Below are positions 9,372 through 17,350 of a DNA stretch of 64,000 nt, piece by piece. Source of the stretch: SZUA-521 sp041738285 (GTDB lineage Bacteria; Pseudomonadota; Gammaproteobacteria; Pseudomonadales; Azotimanducaceae); the NCBI GenBank assembly GCA_041738285.1, contig JBGSQB010000150.1, forward strand, positions 1 through 64,000. Direction: 5' to 3'. The position numbers were made by a program, and so were the translations under genes. The notes below the pieces were generated by a model, which made no database searches, was not told where the DNA came from, and saw nothing but the letters and a program-made list of their open reading frames with translations. The stretch's first letter is position 1, and each line of letters starts with the position of its first letter.

Positions 9372-9818
9372 CTATACCCCCGCCGATGGGGGTCGCACGA
9401 TCCTCGCGAATGTCCATCCACCGACAGCGCCCGCGATGGCCTGGCAGAAGATCCCGAATGCAGTACGCGCACCGGCAACGCCCGAAAGTTCGAGCAGCTG
9501 TTTCATCAGCAGGAGGGCACAAACCACGGCCGCTGCGCCCGCCAGAGTGTAGCCAACGGTGCGCAGGTGAGCACGATTACGGCTGATGAGCGCCGCAATG
9601 GGGAAGCCAAGCAGGAACGAAACCGCAATGATCGGGGCGTAGGTGGCGAACATGCCGACGATGTCGTGACCGGTCCAGGACAGTCGCTGGCCCAATGAAA
9701 TGGCATGACCCAGTTCCGCAAGGTTCGCAATGACGAACTGCGAGTGGATGGCGGCGCCAACCGCAGAGGTCACGGCAACTGCGACGATGAATGCGGCAAT
9801 GCGCTTGGCCCAGATCAT
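9372..9818 (-). CDS. small four-helix membrane protein, unknown
   Basis: A 148-residue hydrophobic protein with four predicted helices (about residues 5-25, 50-72, 82-104 and 118-138). Two ATG codons lie close together. The second (9818) has GGGGAG at the right distance, while the first would touch the ribosome binding site, so 9818 is preferred. No enzymatic motif was seen. It precedes the VOC/M20/DUF3604 genes on the same strand with a 26-bp gap and may be part of that transcription unit. Confidence 0.7.
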   Translation of the reverse strand: MIWAKRIAAFIVAVAVTSAVGAAIHSQFVIANLAELGHAISLGQRLSWTGHDIVGMFATYAPIIAVSFLLGFPIAALISRNRAHLRTVGYTLAGAAAVVCALLLMKQLLELSGVAGARTAFGIFCQAIAGAVGGWTFARIVRPPSAGV

Positions 9819-9888
9819 GCTCATCTCCCCGCTGCGAAGTTCACTGCTACCATACTGACCCGTTAGCGGACTGGACGAAAGAGACCCC

Positions 9889-10974
9889 ATGAGAATCCGA
9901 ATCCTTCTGGCCTTCACGCTGATACTCGGTAGCCCATCCGCCCTCGCCTACGAACTCACCACCGTCGCCGAAGGTCTCGCATTCCCCTGGTGTATCGCCT
10001 TCCTGCCCGATGGCGACATGCTGGTGACCGAACTCGACGGCCAATTGCGCGCCATTCGAAACGGCGTGCTGGATCCAGCGCCGATCGCTGGCGTGCCACC
10101 TGTGTATCGACGCAGCCAAGGCGGCCTGTTCGATGTGCTGCTGCATCCGAACTACGCCGAGAACGCCCTCGTGTATCTGAGCTACGCACATGGCACACCC
10201 GATGCCAACGGCACGCGGGTGGCGCGCGCGCGATTCACCGGCACCGCCCTAGAGGATCTGCAGATCATCTTCGATGTGCGTCCGACCAAGGACACGCCCG
10301 CCCACTACGGTGGCCGCATGGTGTTTCTGCCCGACGGCACACTGCTACTGACCACGGGCGATGGCTTCGACTATCGGGAGTCCGCACAGAAACTCGACAG
10401 TCTCCTGGGCAAGACCATTCGCCTGAACGATGACGGATCGATTCCGCCCGACAATCCGTTCGTCGATCATCCGAAGGCCATGCACGAAATCTACACCTAC
10501 GGGCACCGCAATCCGCAGGGCCTCGCGGTGGATACCGACACCGGCCGCGTTTATCTGCACGAGCACGGCCCACGCGGCGGCGACGAACTCAATGTCCTCG
10601 AACCCAGTGCCAACTATGGCTGGCCGATGGTTACCTACGGCATGGACTACTCGGGCGCATACGTCTCGCCATTCACCGAGATGGAGGGCATGCATCCTCC
10701 TTTGGTTTACTGGGTGCCATCGATCGCGGCGGCGGGTCTGACTTACTACAACGGTGCACTGTTTCCCGCCTGGCGCGGTGACTTGTTCGTTGCGGCGCTC
10801 GTGGAGCAGTCGGTTCGACGCATCGATCTCGACGCCAACGGCGCAGTCGCAGCGCAGGAAGTGCTGTTCACCGAACTCGGCGTGCGGCTGCGCGATGTGC
10901 GCGCCGCCCCCGACGGCGCGCTCTACATCCTCACCGATGGCCCGGCCGGCAAAGTGGTGCGTGTATCGCCTTAG
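9889..10974 (+). CDS. PQQ-dependent sugar dehydrogenase-like protein (Asd/YliI family), periplasmic
   Basis: A 361-residue protein with a signal peptide (MRIRILLAFTLILGSPSALA-Y) and the six-bladed soluble glucose dehydrogenase fold. Recognisable are SQGGLFDVLLHP near residue 80, HYGGRMVFLPDGTLLLTTGDGF near 136, YGHRNPQGLA near 204 and HGPRGGDELN near 226. These are the PQQ, calcium and catalytic His positions of aldose sugar dehydrogenases. Expected reaction: oxidation of an aldose to the lactone in the periplasm with electrons passed to quinone or cytochrome. It converges with the rhodanese-VOC gene with a 4-bp overlap. Confidence 0.88.
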   Translation: MRIRILLAFTLILGSPSALAYELTTVAEGLAFPWCIAFLPDGDMLVTELDGQLRAIRNGVLDPAPIAGVPPVYRRSQGGLFDVLLHPNYAENALVYLSYAHGTPDANGTRVARARFTGTALEDLQIIFDVRPTKDTPAHYGGRMVFLPDGTLLLTTGDGFDYRESAQKLDSLLGKTIRLNDDGSIPPDNPFVDHPKAMHEIYTYGHRNPQGLAVDTDTGRVYLHEHGPRGGDELNVLEPSANYGWPMVTYGMDYSGAYVSPFTEMEGMHPPLVYWVPSIAAAGLTYYNGALFPAWRGDLFVAALVEQSVRRIDLDANGAVAAQEVLFTELGVRLRDVRAAPDGALYILTDGPAGKVVRVSP

Positions 10975-11768
10975 ACCGGCAGCCGCGAGGTGTGACTCGA
11001 GTTGATCGTGATCCGGTGACCGCCGGGTTCGACCACGCAGAAGCTGCGATGAACCTCGCTCGTTTCGATCGCGGTCACATCGATGCCTGCGGCTGCGAGT
11101 GCGGCATGTGTTGTGTCGACGTCGTCGACCATCAAGTCGAACAATGCACGCGCATCAGCGGCAACCGGTTGGGAGGCCGGCAACAGCAGCAGATGGGTGC
11201 CGCCGCGCAACTCGACGATCGCGACATCAGGTGCATTGGCAACGCTGCGCAGCCCGAGCGTGACGAAAAACGCGTGGCTTGCCGCAACATTCGGGACTCG
11301 CAGCACCGCGTGGCCAATACTCATGGTCGGTCGATCGTCGGCGCCCACCTTGGGCTTACGCATCCACCGACTCTTGCTGGCGGTCTCCTCGACCGGTAAT
11401 CCTGACTTCGCCCAGCCATTGAAGCCGACTTCCAGGTGCGCCACATCTGCGTAGCCCATGTCGAGCAGCGCTTTGGCAGCGAATGCCGAACGGCCGCCGC
11501 CCGCACAGAAGACGACAATGGGACGGCCTTCGGTGAAGTAGTCGCGGTAGTAGGGACTCACAGGATCCGCCCAGAACTCGAGCATGCCGCGCGAGACATG
11601 CACGGCACCCGGGATGGTCCCGAGGTCGATCGTCTCCTGCACCTCGCGAATATCCACGAGGAGCAGATCGCCGCGCGCGGACATCTCGCGCTGTAGGTCA
11701 TCTACGGAGAGGTTGCGAAGCGACTGCTTGAGTTCGGCGACGCGTCCGAAAATCGACCGAATGGCCAT
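10971..11768 (-). CDS. rhodanese / VOC fusion protein
   Basis: A 265-residue two-domain protein. Residues about 20-130 are a rhodanese domain with DLLLVDIRE and the active-site loop VVFCAGGGRSA (catalytic cysteine present, seven-residue loop). Residues about 148-262 are a VOC domain (GHAVLRVPNVAASHAFF... through VVEPGGHRITINSS). Separate rhodanese proteins move sulfane sulfur; VOC proteins act on small metabolites or persulfides, as in glyoxalase-like persulfide dioxygenases. The fusion suggests a thiosulfate or glutathione-persulfide-type reaction (inference). ATG at 11768 chosen; ten further codons upstream are open but look unrelated. Confidence 0.8.
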   Translation of the reverse strand: MAIRSIFGRVAELKQSLRNLSVDDLQREMSARGDLLLVDIREVQETIDLGTIPGAVHVSRGMLEFWADPVSPYYRDYFTEGRPIVVFCAGGGRSAFAAKALLDMGYADVAHLEVGFNGWAKSGLPVEETASKSRWMRKPKVGADDRPTMSIGHAVLRVPNVAASHAFFVTLGLRSVANAPDVAIVELRGGTHLLLLPASQPVAADARALFDLMVDDVDTTHAALAAAGIDVTAIETSEVHRSFCVVEPGGHRITINSSHTSRLPV

Positions 11769-11824
11769 CGTGGGGTACCGACAAAGACTGCAGCGCACAT
11801 GGTGCGCTGTGCGGGTCGCGGACG

Positions 11825-13534
11825 CTAGCCCGAACCGGCTTGCGCCTCCGGCGGTGACTCCAACTCCTCAATGCGCTCGCGCAGCGCCTTGACCTGCTGC
11901 ATGGATTCGAGCAGTTCGTCTTCGGCCCGCTCGCTGCGGCGACGCGCATCCGCGAGCTGACCTTCGAGTGCCTTGATGGCATGACTGTCGGACGGCGCTG
12001 GCGCGCCGACGGGCGCGGCACGCTGAACGTGCTGAAGCTGTTCCTTGAGGAGTCCACACTGGGTTTCGAGTTCGGCTATACGCAGCGAAGCCGTGTCATC
12101 CACTACCCGCAGCGTGTCCGGCGCTGGGGCAATCGGTGTGGTCGGCGCGACTACCGCTGCTGCCTGCTGCGACGCGGTGAGCCGCTCGACGTCCGCCGTG
12201 AGCGCCGCAATCCGGAATTCCCGATCGCGCACCACGCCCTTGAGCGACTCCATGGCCTGTTGCTTCTCCCGCAGGGCCGCCTGGTGCAGTTCCTGCTGTG
12301 CGGCGACCACGGGTGAGGTGGCGGCCAATTCCGCTTTGAGCTGTGAGACAGTCGCAGTGAGTTGTTCGACGTCATTGGTCAGCGCGTCGATGCGGAACTC
12401 CCGATCGCGCACTGCACTTTTGAAGGACTCGGCACTCGAGTCCTTCTCGCGCTCCGCCGACTCCGCTGCCTCGGCCGCAGCGATCAGCTTCTGTGCCTGT
12501 GTGGCGAGCGCCGCATCCCGCTCCCTTATCGTGGCCTGAGCGGTCTTGAGGCTCGCCACCGTGGTGTCGAGTTCCTGCTGCAGAAGCGCGTTGTGTTGCT
12601 TGCCCACTTGCAGATCATTGGCCTGAGTCGCAAGGCGTGCATCGCGCTCGGCGATGTTCCCTTCGAGGCCAGTGATCTTTCGATCGCGCGCATCTCGCTC
12701 GCCAGTCATGTGTTTGAGCTCGGACTTGAGCGTCGCGATCGACGCATCCCGCTCCGCAATCACTCCATTGCGGCTCTTCAGCGTCTCCATCAACTTGGGA
12801 AGTTGCGATTCGAACTTGAACAGCTTGTCCTTCAACTCGCGATTGGTTTCGGTACGTCGTTTGGCGAGCGTTTCGAATTGCACACGCTGTTCCGCATCCT
12901 CCTGGGCACGGGCCTGCAACACCTTGATGGTCTCATCGCGCTCGGCCAGGGCCTCGACGCTGCTCTGATGTGCCAGGCGCAGGGCATCGATCTCCGTCTC
13001 GAGCGCTCGCGAAGGACTCTTGCCGATACGCGCTTCGAGTTCGGTGATGCGGTCATCGCGGGTGATCAGACCACGCTTCAACGCCTCGTACCGTGCTTCC
13101 GCCTGCTTGAGACGCGTATCGGTCACCGCATCCGTCGTCGGCGGGGATTCCGCGGACGCGCCATCGATCATCTGCATTTCCGGATGGACCGAGTCGGTCA
13201 GGCCACCCTCCTTGGCAATGGAGAGCTCGGAATTCACGCGCCGCAGATCGCGGTCACGCTTCACCAATTCATGGTCCTTCTGCGTGAGGCTCGTCTCGAG
13301 CGCGGAGATGCGGTTGCGCAGCTGCTCGGCTTCGGTCTGATAGTTGCCAATGCGCTGATCGCGCGTGCGTACGGCTGCCTCGAGTTGGGGAATGGCGCCC
13401 TTTGAGTCGTAAAGGGCTCGTTTGAGTTCGGTTGCCTGGCCGTTTGCGAGCACGCGCCGGCCTGACCAGCCAAGCGCGAATGCGCCGGCCGATGCGATGC
13501 CGAGCACGATCCAGGTGAGGATGTCGATTTCCAC
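11825..13534 (-). CDS. membrane-anchored long coiled-coil protein with tandem internal repeats
   Basis: A 569-residue protein with one N-terminal membrane helix (DILTWIVLGIASAGAFALGW, residues 3-22), followed by nearly 500 residues of charged heptad-rich coiled coil. A short unit of the form R-D-x-x-I-x-x-L recurs about ten times (RDQRIGNY, RDDRITEL, RDETIKVL and so on). Two copies of a longer block, VRDREFRI-A/D-AL-T-x-DVE-x-LTA, lie about 59 residues apart near 385 and 444. GTG start at 13534 with AAGGA nine bases upstream. The cytoplasmic coil could be a scaffold or division- or envelope-linked tether. No enzyme domain. Confidence 0.75.
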   Translation of the reverse strand: MEIDILTWIVLGIASAGAFALGWSGRRVLANGQATELKRALYDSKGAIPQLEAAVRTRDQRIGNYQTEAEQLRNRISALETSLTQKDHELVKRDRDLRRVNSELSIAKEGGLTDSVHPEMQMIDGASAESPPTTDAVTDTRLKQAEARYEALKRGLITRDDRITELEARIGKSPSRALETEIDALRLAHQSSVEALAERDETIKVLQARAQEDAEQRVQFETLAKRRTETNRELKDKLFKFESQLPKLMETLKSRNGVIAERDASIATLKSELKHMTGERDARDRKITGLEGNIAERDARLATQANDLQVGKQHNALLQQELDTTVASLKTAQATIRERDAALATQAQKLIAAAEAAESAEREKDSSAESFKSAVRDREFRIDALTNDVEQLTATVSQLKAELAATSPVVAAQQELHQAALREKQQAMESLKGVVRDREFRIAALTADVERLTASQQAAAVVAPTTPIAPAPDTLRVVDDTASLRIAELETQCGLLKEQLQHVQRAAPVGAPAPSDSHAIKALEGQLADARRRSERAEDELLESMQQVKALRERIEELESPPEAQAGSG

Positions 13535-13687
13535 GCGCGCAAATCCTTGTTCCGGGGGCGGGCCGCTGTGCGGCCGGCTCGCGCCAGTCACAGATGTTGA
13601 ATGCACCGCTGGCAAAAACAGTTGGCTGTGTCGCAGCGCGCACATACCGTCTGGCAGCCTTAGCGCAGATCGTGACGGCGTTCACAC

Positions 13688-13805
13688 GAGAAATAGGGGA
13701 CAGTGACCCTAAATCGCATCGCTGTGCTTCGCTATACGTGGGGATGAGTCCGATTTAGGGTCACTGTCCCCTATTTCTCCTGTCCCCTATTTCTCCCTAT
13801 TTCTC
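13688..13805. repeat. GGGGACAG-type palindromic repeat, copy 2, with tandem arm duplication
   Basis: Perfect 29-bp inverted repeat, 13688-13716 against 13751-13779, with a 34-bp spacer. The outer arm GAGAAATAGGGGACAG is shared with the other two copies; the inner part is different (TGACCCTAAATCG). The right outer arm is then repeated in tandem: CTGTCCCCTATTTCTC again at 13780-13795 and a shorter third piece (CCCTATTTCTC) at 13795-13805. Such a ladder looks like slippage or repeated end-joining at the element border. With the unannotated flank it fills the 280-bp gap between the coiled-coil gene and dinB. Confidence 0.85.
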
Positions 13806-13814
13806 ACTGCCGTC

Positions 13815-15038
13815 TCAATCGTCCTCTTCGAGAAAGTCGAGAGTCGGCGCGACCCGGGTCAAGCCATCCACCAGTCGAGTGGCGCGCTGCAGCGCATCGG
13901 AACCGAACCGGGCCGCGGCCTGATCGATCGCCGCCTCGAGTCGTCGCTGCCTGCCATCGTCGCCGAACAGTTCGATTTGGGCATTGCCGCGGACGAGGTC
14001 GTACACCGCAAGGCCCACCAGTCTGAACGGCCCGGCGTGATCGACTTCATCGAGCAGCTTGACGCCCGCGCGATGCAGCGCGTCGGCAACGTCCGTCGGG
14101 TCGCTCAACTTCGACTGCCGCGTGGTGAGGATGAAGTCGCTCGATTTGAGCTTCACGCGCACACCACCGGCGAGATAACCCTTCTTGCGCAGGCGTCGAC
14201 CGAGCGTGTCGGCCGAACGCCGCAAGTGCCGCACGATGTCGGCGCGTCGATGCACGTCGGCTTCGAGCGTGGTGTCTGCGCTGATGCTGCGCGAGGTGCG
14301 CTCGCGCGCAACGACGCGCACGTCTTGCGCGCGGGCGAGTTCATGAAAGCGCCGACCGATGCTGCCGAGCTGGTGCTCGAGTGTCTGCGGATCGGCTTGT
14401 GCGATTTCACCGATGGTCTCGTAACCGAGTTCGGCCAGCCGTGCCTGAGTCTTGGGACCGGCGCCCCACAGTCGCTTGACGGGGAGCGGTGCCAGCCAGG
14501 TCTGCGCACGACTCTGCGGCACGACCACGAGCCCGTCCGGTTTACCGAAGTCGCTGGCCACCTTCGCGACGTACTTCGTGCCTGAAACACCGACACTCAC
14601 GGTGAGTTGTGTCGCCTCACGCACGCGCGCCTTCACCTGGCGCGCCATCGATTCCGGGTCGCCGAAAATGTGCTGCGCCCCGGTCATTTCCAGAAAAGCC
14701 TCATCCAGGGACAACGCCTCGACGTCGGGTGAGAAGTCCGCGAAGATCGCCATGATCTGCGCGGACACTTCCTGATAGCGTTCGAAGCGCGGCGGCACAA
14801 TCAGCGCTTGCGGGCATTTGCGCCGTGCGATCGCCATTGGCATCGCGCTATGCACGCCGAACGGCCGCGCCTCATAGGACGCGGTCAGCACGACGCCCCT
14901 TCCGCTGCTGCCGCCGATCAGTATTGGCTTGCCACGCAGTTTCGGATCGTCGCGCTGTTCGACTGCCGCATAGAACGCATCCATGTCCGCATGCAGGACA
15001 ATGCGTGGCCACTCCGCCGTTGCTAGGTGTCGATCCAT
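13815..15038 (-). CDS. dinB: DNA polymerase IV
   Basis: A 407-residue Y-family polymerase for error-prone translesion synthesis. The palm motifs are intact: ILHADMDAFYAAVEQ (first metal Asp, residues 13-27) and SLDEAFLEMT (catalytic D-E, near 105). The steric-gate region YEARPFGVHSAMPM is present, and the thumb and little-finger domains complete the length. No clear C-terminal beta-clamp peptide was identified. The end of the nitroreductase gene overlaps the start by 16 bp. No LexA box (CTGT-N8-ACAG) was found immediately upstream; any promoter would lie ahead of the nitroreductase gene. Confidence 0.92.
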   Translation of the reverse strand: MDRHLATAEWPRIVLHADMDAFYAAVEQRDDPKLRGKPILIGGSSGRGVVLTASYEARPFGVHSAMPMAIARRKCPQALIVPPRFERYQEVSAQIMAIFADFSPDVEALSLDEAFLEMTGAQHIFGDPESMARQVKARVREATQLTVSVGVSGTKYVAKVASDFGKPDGLVVVPQSRAQTWLAPLPVKRLWGAGPKTQARLAELGYETIGEIAQADPQTLEHQLGSIGRRFHELARAQDVRVVARERTSRSISADTTLEADVHRRADIVRHLRRSADTLGRRLRKKGYLAGGVRVKLKSSDFILTTRQSKLSDPTDVADALHRAGVKLLDEVDHAGPFRLVGLAVYDLVRGNAQIELFGDDGRQRRLEAAIDQAAARFGSDALQRATRLVDGLTRVAPTLDFLEEDD

Positions 15039-15694
15039 TTGGCCTGCCAGCCCTCCGGGGACTGTTCTTCAGCGAACGGCCACGGCTGCCCGAACTGCTC
15101 CAGAAACGCAACCGCCTTCACCGGCTTGCGCTTGACGGGGCCGTGCACGTCTGAGGGATATCCGATGGGCAACACACAGTAGATCTGGTTGTTGTCGGGA
15201 ATGCGTAGCCGCGCGCGCAGTTCACCTTCGTGGGACAGGGGAAAATTGAACACGGAGCCACCCAAGCCCATGGCATGCGCAGCGAGCAGCAGGTTCTGCA
15301 CCGCTGGAAACGTGCTGCCTCCCGGTGTTCCGTGGCGACCCTTCAATCCCAACACCAGCACAACGACCGGGCATTCATGCAGGTGGTGAACCAGATGTTC
15401 CACGCTGCGCAGCGACAGACGCTGGGATCGTGGCAACGCATCGATCGCCGACTCGTCGCCCCGGTACCGCGCCACATAGCGCTGCCAGGGCGCCTGCGAC
15501 CAGGTCTGCATGTCGGCAAGCAGCGTCTTGTCGCGGACGATGACGAACCGCCAATCCTGGGCGTTCTGTCCGGATGGCGCGCGAATCGCCGCATCGATCA
15601 GTTGGAACATGACCTCGTCACTGACCGGGTCCGACTTGAACCGCCGCAGCGCACGGGTAGTGTAGAGGGTCTGAAAGAGCCCGGGGTCGGCCAT
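15023..15694 (-). CDS. nitroreductase family protein (BluB/FMN reductase fold)
   Basis: A 223-residue FMN enzyme starting MADPGLFQTLYTTRALRRF. The R-x-x-R-x-F/Y FMN phosphate-binding start, the APSGQNAQDWRF motif near residue 38 and a glycine-rich GLGGSVFNF segment near residue 145 define the nitroreductase fold. Members reduce nitroaromatics, quinones or flavins with NAD(P)H; the specific substrate is unknown. It overlaps dinB by 16 bp on the same strand, so the two are co-transcribed. Confidence 0.87.
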   Translation of the reverse strand: MADPGLFQTLYTTRALRRFKSDPVSDEVMFQLIDAAIRAPSGQNAQDWRFVIVRDKTLLADMQTWSQAPWQRYVARYRGDESAIDALPRSQRLSLRSVEHLVHHLHECPVVVLVLGLKGRHGTPGGSTFPAVQNLLLAAHAMGLGGSVFNFPLSHEGELRARLRIPDNNQIYCVLPIGYPSDVHGPVKRKPVKAVAFLEQFGQPWPFAEEQSPEGWQAKWIDT

Positions 15695-15801
15695 CGTGTC
15701 GATCGTTCGCAGCAGGGGAACCGCGATGATACGCCGGCCTGGAGGCTCGGCGAGCCGGCCGACAGATGTCGGCCAGTCGCACGAGGTAGAGTCCGCGGGA
15801 T

Positions 15802-16395
15802 CTACTGGAAGTAGATGCGGCCGCCGATTCCGTAGCTGGTCACGTTGTCGCCGAACGAGGCGCCGGCGGTCAGCGCGAACATCTCGTTGAAGCTGTACAC
15901 GGCACCGACGGTGAGGGCGGTGTCGTCATCCGAGATATCGACATAGGACACGCCGCCGTTGAGTTCGAGCTGCGGCATGACCATGGCCCGAACACCAACC
16001 CCCAGCGCGTAGCCGTCTTCATTGTCCGAACCGAACGCATTGGCATCGAGGTCCGCACGCGCCCAGGCAGCGGTTGCCACCAGATCCACGGTGGGGCTCA
16101 GTTCGATGTTCATGCCACCACCAAGCTGCATGGTGCTGACGTCAACGTCGAAGTTGCCAATCTCGATCTCACCATCCTGATAGCCGGCAAACAGGTGGAA
16201 CATATCGGTCACGGCCAGCGAACCGCCGATATTGAGCGCGTCGCCATCGGCATTGACGTCGTCGTAATCGATCCAGCTGTAGCCCGCTTCGACGTAGGTG
16301 TATTGAGGACCATCGGCAGCCATCGCTGCATTGGCCATCAACACGCCGGCGAGAATACCGGCGGCCTTACCTACTGCACTGTTTCTGATCTTCAT
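15802..16395 (-). CDS. outer-membrane beta-barrel protein (OmpA/Ail-like eight-strand type)
   Basis: A 197-residue exported protein: signal peptide of about 27 residues (MKIRNSAVGKAAGILAGVL...ANAAMA), then a mature part YTYVEAGYSWIDYDDVNADGD made of alternating strands and acidic loops. It ends in phenylalanine-glutamine (GIGGRIYFQ), close to the C-terminal aromatic expected for barrel insertion. AGGAG lies six bases before the ATG at 16395, which rules out the GTG two codons upstream. Eight strands fit the length. Function is likely structural or a small porin. The acidic loops with D-D-D-T and D-x-D-x-D could bind cations (inference). Confidence 0.78.
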   Translation of the reverse strand: MKIRNSAVGKAAGILAGVLMANAAMAADGPQYTYVEAGYSWIDYDDVNADGDALNIGGSLAVTDMFHLFAGYQDGEIEIGNFDVDVSTMQLGGGMNIELSPTVDLVATAAWARADLDANAFGSDNEDGYALGVGVRAMVMPQLELNGGVSYVDISDDDTALTVGAVYSFNEMFALTAGASFGDNVTSYGIGGRIYFQ

Positions 16396-16460
16396 TCGCA
16401 CACTCCTGAATTGACTCGTTTTTTTGGATTCGCCTACGGACGAAAAGCGGCCGCAGGATA

Positions 16461-16524
16461 CAGACAGACCTCTGTCAGATCCAATGTGTCACCGGAAGTT
16501 TCGCAAACTGGGTCACAACTTCCG
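16461..16524. promoter_or_regulatory. two inverted repeats in the divergent promoter region
   Basis: The 187-bp space between the divergent barrel-protein and VOC genes holds two inverted repeats. One at 16461-16478 (CAGACAGA cc TCTGTCAG, seven of eight pairs) and one at 16493-16500 / 16517-16524 (CGGAAGTT and AACTTCCG, 16-bp spacer, perfect). On the minus strand the first overlaps a plausible promoter (TTGGAT, 18 bp, TATCCT). They are candidate operators for the barrel gene; the regulator is unknown. Confidence 0.4.
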
Positions 16525-16582
16525 TCGGTGACCTCGATCGGGTCAGAATGTCGGTTCAAAGGGGACAAGGCTGGGGGGACGG

Positions 16583-17350
16583 ATGTGGCTCAAACTACGG
16601 CAGATTGCCCTGGTGGCGCGCGAACTCGCGCCCGTTGAGCGAACGCTCATCGACGTGCTGGGTATCGCGGTCGCCTATCGCGACCCTGGGGTTGCCCACT
16701 TCGGGCTCGAGAACGCGCTCTTCCCGATCGGCAACCAGTTGCTCGAAGTCGTGGCACCCATTCGCGACCAGACCGCGGGTGGGCGCTATCTGGACCGCCG
16801 CGGTGGCGACGGTGGCTACATGGTGATCACCCAATGCGACGATCATGCGCCGCGACGCGCGCGGGTCGAGGCGCTCAAGGTGCGCATCGTGCACGATTTC
16901 ACGACCAAGGGATTCGTGAACATGCAGATGCACCCGCGCGACACCGGCGGTACGTTTTTCGAGATCGACCAGCAGCTGGGCACGAACGCCAATGCAGATG
17001 ACGGCCCCTGGGAACCCGCAGGACCGCACTGGCGGGCCGCAAGACGGCTTGACCGGGTACGCGGTATCGCCGCCGCAGAGATCCAGTGCGATGATCCAGC
17101 GCGGGTTGCGAGCAAGTGGTGTGAGATTGCCGAGATTCCCCTCGTGCAGCGGGACGGCCACCCGACCATGACCCTCGCGAACGCCAGCGTTCGCTTTGTG
17201 CCCTGTACCGACGGACGGCCGGAAGGCCTCGGCGGCATCGACCTACTGACCAACGACAAGGCTGCCATTCTCGCAGCCGCCAAGTCGCGCGGCCTCGTCA
17301 CAGCGGACGATCAAGTCACGTTGTGCGGTATGCGGGTGAATCTGCGATGA
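16583..17350 (+). CDS. VOC family protein (glyoxalase-like, two-module)
   Basis: A 255-residue protein with two VOC-like halves (about residues 5-130 and 150-250). The beginning LRQIALVARELAPVERTLIDVLG is the typical beta-alpha VOC opening, and the centre carries MQMHPRDTGGTFFEID, with a His and a late Glu as metal candidates. This size and layout match the glyoxalase-like proteins placed next to acyl-CoA ligases in catabolic clusters. The gene overlaps the acyl-CoA ligase start (ATGA), so the products are co-translated and probably act on the same substrate. Confidence 0.82.
   Translation: MWLKLRQIALVARELAPVERTLIDVLGIAVAYRDPGVAHFGLENALFPIGNQLLEVVAPIRDQTAGGRYLDRRGGDGGYMVITQCDDHAPRRARVEALKVRIVHDFTTKGFVNMQMHPRDTGGTFFEIDQQLGTNANADDGPWEPAGPHWRAARRLDRVRGIAAAEIQCDDPARVASKWCEIAEIPLVQRDGHPTMTLANASVRFVPCTDGRPEGLGGIDLLTNDKAAILAAAKSRGLVTADDQVTLCGMRVNLR

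Noticed and set aside
12362..13405. A 347-codon plus-strand frame across the coiled-coil gene
   Set aside because: It is the antisense reading of repeating coiled-coil codons, has no start signal, and its repeats mirror those of the real gene.
13688..13805. Tandem short repeats that could suggest a CRISPR array
   Set aside because: The repeats are the arms of one palindrome, without regular unique spacers and without cas genes.
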